In this document: piece by piece, positions 8,018 through 12,666 of the stretch | Layout: each line of letters opens with the position of its first letter | How positions within the stretch are numbered: position 1 is the first letter of the stretch | DNA from: an uncultured Lachnospiraceae bacterium | Lineage (GTDB): Bacteria > Bacillota > Clostridia > Lachnospirales > Lachnospiraceae | Reading direction: 5' to 3' | Assembly: GCA_910585555.1 (NCBI GenBank) | Contig: CAJUFU010000025.1 | Span: 1-12,666, forward strand | Length of the DNA stretch: 12,666 bases | Notes under the pieces: model-generated | The model's input: only the letters and a program-made list of their open reading frames with translations | Database searches by the model: none | Told to the model about the DNA's origin: nothing | Program-made: the position numbers and the translations under genes

Positions 8018-9094
8018 TTACGAATACATTTCCTCATAATACTTCTGATAATCGCCGCTTGTCACATTTTTCATCCAGTCCTCATGGTCAAAGTACCACT
8101 CGATGGTGCGGCGGATGCCCTCTTTAAACATGGTCTCCGGCTCCCAGCCTATCTCCTGTCTGATTTTGTCCGGTGCGATGGCGTATCTTCTGTCATGTCC
8201 CTTACGGTCTTCCACATAAGTGATCAAATCTTCCGTGATATGGGCGCGCCGCTCATCATTTTCCGGCAGCATCTCTCGCAGCGTCTCTATAATCATCTTC
8301 ACAATCTCGATATTCTGCTTCTCGTTATGACCGCCCACATTGTAGGTCTCAAACAGCCTGCCTTTTTCCTGTACCATGTCGATGGCTTTGGCGTGGTCTT
8401 CCACATAGAGCCAGTCACGCACATTCTTACCGTCACCATATACAGGCAGTTTCTTGCCCTGCAGCGCATTGTTGATGATGAGCGGAATCAATTTTTCCGG
8501 GAACTGGTAAGGCCCGTAATTGTTAGAGCAGTTGGTGATGTTAGCCGGAAAATGGTAGGTGTCCATATAGGCTTTCACCAGCATATCGGAGCTTGCCTTG
8601 CTGGCCGAATAAGGGCTTCTTGGGGCATAGGGCGTGGTCTCGTAGAAATAGCCGCCGTCCTCCTCCAAAGAACCATATACTTCATCGGTGGATACATGGA
8701 GGAACTTCTTGTCCTCCTTAAAGCTGCCGTCCGGCAGTTCCCAGGCCGCCTTTGCACAGTTTAGCATCACTGCCGTGCCCATAACATTGGTCTGTACAAA
8801 CACTTCCGGATTTCTGATGCTGCGGTCCACATGGCTTTCCGCCGCAAAATGCACCACCCTGTCAATGTCATTTTCTGCAAAGATCTTGGTAATCGCCTCT
8901 TTGTCGCAGATATCTGCCCTGATAAAGGTGTAATTCTCCCGTTCTTCCACGCCCTTTAAATTCTCGAGATTACCGGCATAAGTCAGCGCATCAACGTTAA
9001 GGATGCGGATAGAATCTCCATATTTGCGAAACATGTAATGAATATAGTTGGAGCCGATAAATCCGGCGCCGCCTGTTACAAGATAAGTTTTCAT
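8018..9094 (-). CDS. rfbB: dTDP-glucose 4,6-dehydratase
   Basis: 358 aa from the ATG at 9094. This start is preferred over the ATG four codons earlier because GGAGGGA lies just before it, and the protein then begins MKTYLVTGGAGF like other family members. It is an extended short-chain dehydrogenase using NAD to convert dTDP-glucose to dTDP-4-dehydro-6-deoxyglucose. Visible motifs: the Rossmann glycine motif TGGAGFIGSN near the start, HFAAESHVDRS, the catalytic STDEVYG, the YSASK catalytic Tyr-Lys pair, and NCSNNYGPYQFPEKLIPL followed by GKNVRDWLYVEDH, both diagnostic of RmlB. It is probably the first gene of the polysaccharide operon here, because a 102-bp gap with a candidate promoter precedes it. 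No irregularity was seen. Confidence 0.97.
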   Translation of the reverse strand: MKTYLVTGGAGFIGSNYIHYMFRKYGDSIRILNVDALTYAGNLENLKGVEERENYTFIRADICDKEAITKIFAENDIDRVVHFAAESHVDRSIRNPEVFVQTNVMGTAVMLNCAKAAWELPDGSFKEDKKFLHVSTDEVYGSLEEDGGYFYETTPYAPRSPYSASKASSDMLVKAYMDTYHFPANITNCSNNYGPYQFPEKLIPLIINNALQGKKLPVYGDGKNVRDWLYVEDHAKAIDMVQEKGRLFETYNVGGHNEKQNIEIVKMIIETLREMLPENDERRAHITEDLITYVEDRKGHDRRYAIAPDKIRQEIGWEPETMFKEGIRRTIEWYFDHEDWMKNVTSGDYQKYYEEMYS

Positions 9095-9109
9095 TCTTCC
9101 CTCCATATC

Positions 9110-9132
9110 AGAATCATGATTTCAAGAATCAT
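9110..9132. repeat. Duplicated AGAATCAT with 10-bp palindrome in the rfbB leader
   Basis: AGAATCAT occurs at 9110-9117 and again at 9125-9132, 15 bp apart. The first copy overlaps the perfect palindrome AATCATGATT (9112-9121), and ATGATT (9116-9121) with AATCAT (9127-9132) forms a 6-bp stem with a 5-nt loop. The element sits between the candidate promoter and the rfbB ribosome site, where an operator or leader structure could act. It is short and AT-rich, so chance is possible. Confidence 0.3.
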
Positions 9133-9145
9133 TCTCCCTTGCTAC

Positions 9146-9174
9146 ATACTACCATTCTATCACCGGAATGTCCA
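9146..9174 (-). promoter_or_regulatory. Candidate sigma-A promoter upstream of rfbB
   Basis: On the minus strand, TGGACA (9174-9169, five of six matches to the -35 consensus) is followed by exactly 17 nt and then TAGTAT (9151-9146, four of six matches to the -10 consensus). It lies in the only gap of about 100 bp between two genes in this window. Transcription would start near 9139 and give a leader of about 45 nt ending in the strong rfbB ribosome site. This would make rfbB the first gene of the export operon and separate it from the large surface protein gene upstream. The hexamer match is suggestive, not proof. Confidence 0.4.
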
Positions 9175-9196
9175 TAGATATTCTGCGCCCCGGCGT

Positions 9197-12100
9197 TTAA
9201 TTCATATAACTGATATTCATATCCACATCACCGCTTATTCCACTGACTTTACCCTTGGAAGAATACTGCCACATGTCATAGCGGGTAGCCGAATAAGTCG
9301 GCGTGCTGGCATACTGGGCAAGCCAGATTCTATAGTTGGTCAGACTGCCCGTACTGATCTTCTCATTAAACCAGGTCTTGTTCGCATAAATACCCGATGA
9401 AATACCGGAGTTCTGCACCGTCTGACAAAACGTCTTACAGACTGCAGTTCTGGTATCCTTGCCGATGGCATCGCCGCGGCCGCCGCTTCCTTCCACGTCC
9501 AGGAAAAGCGGATAATCAAGGCCATATCCTTTCACCAGATCTATTGCCATGGATGCCTCCTCCACAGCCTCCACCTCATTGACCGCCTGGCTGAAGAAAT
9601 ATGCGCCTACTTTGAGGCCCGCCGCCTTTGCGCCCTTAATGTTACTTCGAAACATGGGATCCTCCACCAGCACCCCTGTAGAATAGCCTCGGTATCCGCA
9701 GCGGATAATAACATAGGAAACGCCGGAATTTTTCACCGCGTTCCAGTCAATATTACCGTTGTGCTTAGACACATCAATGCCCATGGAACCGGAACCCTTG
9801 GACAGCTTACCGTCACTGCCGAAATTATACTTGGCTCCCTGAATAATCTGCTCGCCGGTCACATACTTGTTATCCTTGCCAAAGAAATAGAGATAACCGT
9901 CAATGGTCTGCCAGCCTGTATATTTATATTCGGACGCCACCTTCACCTTTTTATAAAAAACAGTCTGCTCCTTATAATCCTGATAGGTTGCTTCCACATA
10001 CTCTTCGGTGCCTTTTTTCTTGTAATAGAGCTGGTTGCCGTCCTTGTCCTTCAGCTTAGCCGCCGGGTCAACCACCGACTTCTTAACCGTAATCTCCACA
10101 ACACTGTAGACACTTTCATTCACCTTACAGGTCGCTTTGATCTTGACCTTGCCTTCCGCCACGCCGGTGACAACACCCTTGCTGTCTACCTTGGCTTTCT
10201 TCTCATCCTCACTGCTCCAGACAATCTCCGCGCCTTCCGGTTCCGATTTGGCCGTCAGGGTCAGGGTCTGTTTGATGCCCACCTCTTTATTGCCGCTGAT
10301 GGTGACTTTCGTGTAATTCTTATCGCTGATAAAGACCTTACAGGAAAGGTTTGGATTCTTGAGGGTAACCCCCTCCGGTGCTTTCACCTTTACATTGACA
10401 GTGGCAGCGCCTTCTTTGAGTCCTTTGACCTGGCCGTCCTGGAATACCTTTGCCACAGCGGCATCACTGCTGGACCACTCGCCGGAATAAGTCTTTCCGC
10501 TTCCGTCCACAATCTGCAGGGTCTCTTTACAGTTAATACCAAGCCGCAGCTCTGTCTTGTTCAGTTTCACTTCCGCTTCGTTCTTTTGTGCCGTAACCGT
10601 CACAGAACAGGTTAGTTTATTAAGCCCTTTGATGATAACGTCACTGCCCGCGCTTACTTCCGCCGTAATCGTGGCACTGCCGGCCGCTTTCGCCGTCACT
10701 GTTCCGTCTGCAGCTACCGTTGCTATGTTTACATTGCTGCTGGACCACACGGCGGAATAGCTGCTGCCATCACTGCCCGTGACTTTCAAGGTCTTACTGC
10801 CCGCCACATTCAACGCCAGTTTGCTCTCGCTCAGGCTGAGCGTCACTTCTTTCTTCGGCGTATCTTTGGGCGTAACATTTACGGTACAGGTCAGTTCTGT
10901 GTTCTTGATAATAACGCCATCCCCTGACGCACTGACTTTCGCCGTGATGGTGGCACTGCCGGCTGCTTTCGCCGTCACTGTTCCGCCAGACTCTGATACC
11001 GTCGCTACGGATGTATTACTGCTGGACCACTTGACAGAATATTTACTGCTGTCGCCGCCTGATACACTCAGTGTCTCACTGCTTCCCGCTTTCAATTCCA
11101 ATTTGGTTTTATTCAGATTAACTGTGATCTCTTCTTTCTTAGGCGGTTCCTCACTGCCTGAGCCTCCATTATTACCGGTGTTGCCATCTCCCGAACCCCC
11201 ATTATTGCCGGTGTTGCCATCTCCTGAACCGCTGCCATTGCCGTTGCCGCCGTCTCCCGAGCCGTTACCGTCACCGGTGTTGCCATCTCCTGAGCCGTTA
11301 CCATCACCGGTGTTGCCATTTCCCGAGCCGTTACCATCACCGGTGTTGCCGTCTCCCGAGCCGCCGCCATTGCCGTTGCCGCCGTCCCCTGAACCGCCGC
11401 CATCACCGTTGCCGCCGTTCCCCGAGCCGTTACCATCACCAGTGCCGCCGTCCCCTGAACCGTCGCCACCTGTATCGTCGCCGTCATCATCGTCCGGGTC
11501 GTCCGAATGATCCGGGTCATCCGTACTCCTCACGGATACCTGGCTGCCGCCTTCCACAAGCTTCCTGTAATTGCTGGCCACCGCCCACGGATCTGCAATC
11601 TTATCCTTGGACACTTCCTCATAGCTGTCCTTCTCTTCTCCTACCGGTGTTTTGGTGGATTCCACCCATTCCACCGTATTTTGCAAAGCGGACTCTACCA
11701 CAGTATTCTGCTGTGAAGCCTCCTCTTTCGCCACATTGATTTCAGATTCCTTCTTAACCTCATCAGCCACATCTACCTTTTTGTAGGCAATCTTGTCTGT
11801 GACTTCTACTTTACTGGCGGATGACTGTAATTTATATTTACGATACGTCTCTCCCTCTAAGGGTTTCATCGTAACGCTGTAACTTCCGGCACTGATTCCT
11901 GTCTGATAAATAATACCGTCTTTATCATCATCCTTTAAATCATAGGTCTTGCCGCCGCCCGATACTTCCACCTCAAAGGGAACGCCGCCCACCAGCTTGC
12001 CTGTGGCTTTGTTGGCAAATTTTATTTTCAGGTCAGACTGTATGGAAGTCAGACGCAGTTCCACTTCGATTTCTTTATTGGAATCCTCTTTCTCTTCTTC

Positions 12101-12666
12101 CTGCTCCTGTTCCTCCTCTCCGTCCGCTTCCTCCTCATCGTAATCAATCATGCCGCCCAGTTTCGCGGATTCCGATACGGCCAGCAAGCCGCTTTCTCCA
12201 ATCACGGAGATACCTTCAATCTCTCCTCCCACTTCTGCAAAGGCCGCCACTTGTTTTCCCGTTGACCTTGCACTGGCATAGAGCCCTCCTGTGATCACTG
12301 CACCTGCCAGCACCAAGATGCCCAGCATCGCCACCACCATATCCAGCGTACTCATCTCTGAAAGGAAATCTCTGAAACGTGCTATGAGGCCATCTTCCAT
12401 GTCGTCGTAGTCATCATCGTCCTCATAGTCGTCGTCTTCGTAATCTTCTTCATCCTCATAATCGTCGTCTTCGTAATCTTCTTCATCCTCGTAATCGTCG
12501 TCTTCGTAGTCCTCTTCATCCTCGTAATCGTCGTCTTCGTAATCTTCTTCATCCTCATAATGGCCGTCTTCATCGTCGTCTTCATCTTCGTAACAATCGT
12601 CTTCATAGTCTTCCTCATCTTCATAACGATCGTCTTCGTCGTCTTCCTCATCTTCATAACGATCGT
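9197..12666 (-). CDS. Large surface GH25 protein with acidic repeat tail, Big_2 domains and wall-binding module (N-terminus beyond window)
   Basis: The frame stays open upstream of the Met at 12400 to the window edge, adding 88 acidic codons. That Met has no ribosome site, so the true start is almost surely outside the window. Numbering from the Met at 12400: membrane helix about 18-44; acidic spacer 85-110; prealbumin/SpaA-like beta module about 118-205 with acidic loop DDDKDG (157-162); charged stalk to about 308; Gly/Asn/Asp-rich 11-residue repeats 311-419; four Big_2 Ig-like domains (about 425-510, 517-604, 609-691, 696-772); choline-binding-like wall repeats (GWQTIDGYLYFFG, about 829-866); C-terminal GH25 domain 872-1067 with GIDVSKHN, FLDVEG (D968, E970), MWQY and VDMN. 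It should be a membrane-anchored protein spanning into the wall and carrying a muramidase at its outer end. GH25 identity is firm. The stop lies 102 bp before rfbB. Confidence 0.92.
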   Translation of the reverse strand, partial: DRYEDEEDDEDDRYEDEEDYEDDCYEDEDDDEDGHYEDEEDYEDDDYEDEEDYEDDDYEDEEDYEDDDYEDEEDYEDDDYEDDDDYDDMEDGLIARFRDFLSEMSTLDMVVAMLGILVLAGAVITGGLYASARSTGKQVAAFAEVGGEIEGISVIGESGLLAVSESAKLGGMIDYDEEEADGEEEQEQEEEKEDSNKEIEVELRLTSIQSDLKIKFANKATGKLVGGVPFEVEVSGGGKTYDLKDDDKDGIIYQTGISAGSYSVTMKPLEGETYRKYKLQSSASKVEVTDKIAYKKVDVADEVKKESEINVAKEEASQQNTVVESALQNTVEWVESTKTPVGEEKDSYEEVSKDKIADPWAVASNYRKLVEGGSQVSVRSTDDPDHSDDPDDDDGDDTGGDGSGDGGTGDGNGSGNGGNGDGGGSGDGGNGNGGGSGDGNTGDGNGSGNGNTGDGNGSGDGNTGDGNGSGDGGNGNGSGSGDGNTGNNGGSGDGNTGNNGGSGSEEPPKKEEITVNLNKTKLELKAGSSETLSVSGGDSSKYSVKWSSSNTSVATVSESGGTVTAKAAGSATITAKVSASGDGVIIKNTELTCTVNVTPKDTPKKEVTLSLSESKLALNVAGSKTLKVTGSDGSSYSAVWSSSNVNIATVAADGTVTAKAAGSATITAEVSAGSDVIIKGLNKLTCSVTVTAQKNEAEVKLNKTELRLGINCKETLQIVDGSGKTYSGEWSSSDAAVAKVFQDGQVKGLKEGAATVNVKVKAPEGVTLKNPNLSCKVFISDKNYTKVTISGNKEVGIKQTLTLTAKSEPEGAEIVWSSEDEKKAKVDSKGVVTGVAEGKVKIKATCKVNESVYSVVEITVKKSVVDPAAKLKDKDGNQLYYKKKGTEEYVEATYQDYKEQTVFYKKVKVASEYKYTGWQTIDGYLYFFGKDNKYVTGEQIIQGAKYNFGSDGKLSKGSGSMGIDVSKHNGNIDWNAVKNSGVSYVIIRCGYRGYSTGVLVEDPMFRSNIKGAKAAGLKVGAYFFSQAVNEVEAVEEASMAIDLVKGYGLDYPLFLDVEGSGGRGDAIGKDTRTAVCKTFCQTVQNSGISSGIYANKTWFNEKISTGSLTNYRIWLAQYASTPTYSATRYDMWQYSSKGKVSGISGDVDMNISYMN
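10671..10985 (-). repeat. Near-identical 36-bp segments in the first two Big_2 domains
   Basis: Positions 10671-10706 and 10950-10985 match at 35 of 36 bases. Both encode the TVTAKAAGSAT segment of a Big_2 domain and lie 279 bp (93 codons) apart, one domain length. Domains three and four have diverged (QVKGLKEGAAT and VVTGVAEGKVK at the matching place). The first two domains therefore look like the product of a recent in-frame duplication or of gene conversion. Confidence 0.85.
11144..11470 (-). repeat. 33-bp tandem repeat encoding Gly-rich 11-residue units (about 9 copies plus a partial one)
   Basis: In frame with the large GH25 protein, nine 33-bp units encode variants of GDGNGSGDGNT, with GDGNGSGNGGN and GNNGGSGDGNT among them; a 10-residue partial unit precedes them, and the last unit degenerates into GNNGGSGSEEP. 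This is a flexible, uncharged to mildly acidic linker between the membrane-proximal stalk and the Big_2 domains, presumably outside the cell. Its complement gives a Pro-rich open frame on the plus strand, which I treat as a shadow. The unit length equals that of the acidic repeat in the same gene. Confidence 0.93.
12401..12664 (-). repeat. 33-bp tandem repeat encoding acidic 11-residue units (at least 8 copies)
   Basis: In frame with the large GH25 protein, eight consecutive 33-bp units run to the window edge. The consensus is DDYEDEEDYED, with variants beginning DR, DC or GH further upstream and a last unit DDYEDDDDYDD directly before the Met at 12400. The units are almost entirely Asp, Glu and Tyr, with a purine-rich coding strand. 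If the following helix is a type II anchor, the repeats lie in the cytoplasm. The repeat probably continues beyond the window. Unit length is a multiple of three, so gain or loss of copies would keep the frame. Confidence 0.95.

Noticed and set aside
9186..9195. GC-rich CGCCGGGGCG as a terminator after the large GH25 gene
   Set aside because: Only a 4-bp stem with a 2-nt loop is possible and no T-run follows on the coding strand.
9761..10615. Plus-strand open frame of 284 codons
   Set aside because: It lies fully antisense to the Big_2, wall-binding and GH25 coding region; the protein shows no recognisable domain and no ribosome site was evident.
10779..11510. Plus-strand open frame of 243 codons rich in Pro, Glu, Leu and Ser
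   Set aside because: It is the exact complement of the Gly-rich repeats and Big_2 domains of the large GH25 gene, whose domains are clear on the minus strand. The Pro-rich repeats arise from the complementary repeat.
12382..12657. Minus-strand frame rich in Met, Lys and Thr in the 33-bp repeats
   Set aside because: It is a frame-shifted reading of the acidic repeat; the acidic frame is continuous with the membrane helix and GH25 protein.
11144..12664. CRISPR array suggested by regular 33-bp units
   Set aside because: The units are head-to-tail without unique spacers, they vary at codon level and they are in frame with a protein.

Overview
The window looks like part of a cell-surface polysaccharide locus from a Gram-positive Firmicute, most likely a Lachnospiraceae-type Clostridia. 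This rests on membrane-anchored GH25 muramidases with Big_2 Ig-like domains and choline-binding-like wall repeats, AGGAGG-type ribosome sites and roughly even GC. The family-level guess is an inference. Every gene I can support lies on the minus strand, so transcription runs from high to low coordinates.

Layout in transcription order: (1) 12666-9197, a very large surface protein, cut by the window edge at its N-terminus: an acidic 11-residue tandem-repeat tail, a membrane helix, a prealbumin/SpaA-like module, an 11-residue Gly-rich tandem repeat, four Big_2 domains, a wall-binding module and a C-terminal GH25 domain. (2) A 102-bp gap with a candidate promoter. (3) rfbB, rfbA, a second GH25 protein (start overlapping the end of rfbA), rfbC, an ABC-2 polysaccharide export permease (Wzm type) and its ATPase with a C-terminal Wzt-like domain. 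(4) 2690-1, a giant multidomain GT2 glycosyltransferase cut by the window edge at its C-terminus. It has no stop codon in the window and is easily missed.

Inferred biology: RfbB/A/C make dTDP-4-dehydrorhamnose from glucose-1-phosphate. RfbD, which would complete dTDP-L-rhamnose, is not in the window. The multidomain glycosyltransferase would build a rhamnose-containing chain on a lipid carrier, the Wzm/Wzt pair would export it, and the two membrane-tethered GH25 enzymes would act at the wall. The two GH25 proteins share a second module besides the catalytic domain, which suggests a linked function.

The most unusual features are the acidic Tyr-containing repeat tail on the cytoplasmic side of a muramidase, two chemically different repeats in one protein with the same 33-bp period, a homologous non-catalytic module in both GH25 proteins, and a glycosyltransferase with three GT-A-like modules, the first seemingly degenerate. 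No RNA genes, insertion sequences or CRISPR arrays were seen.
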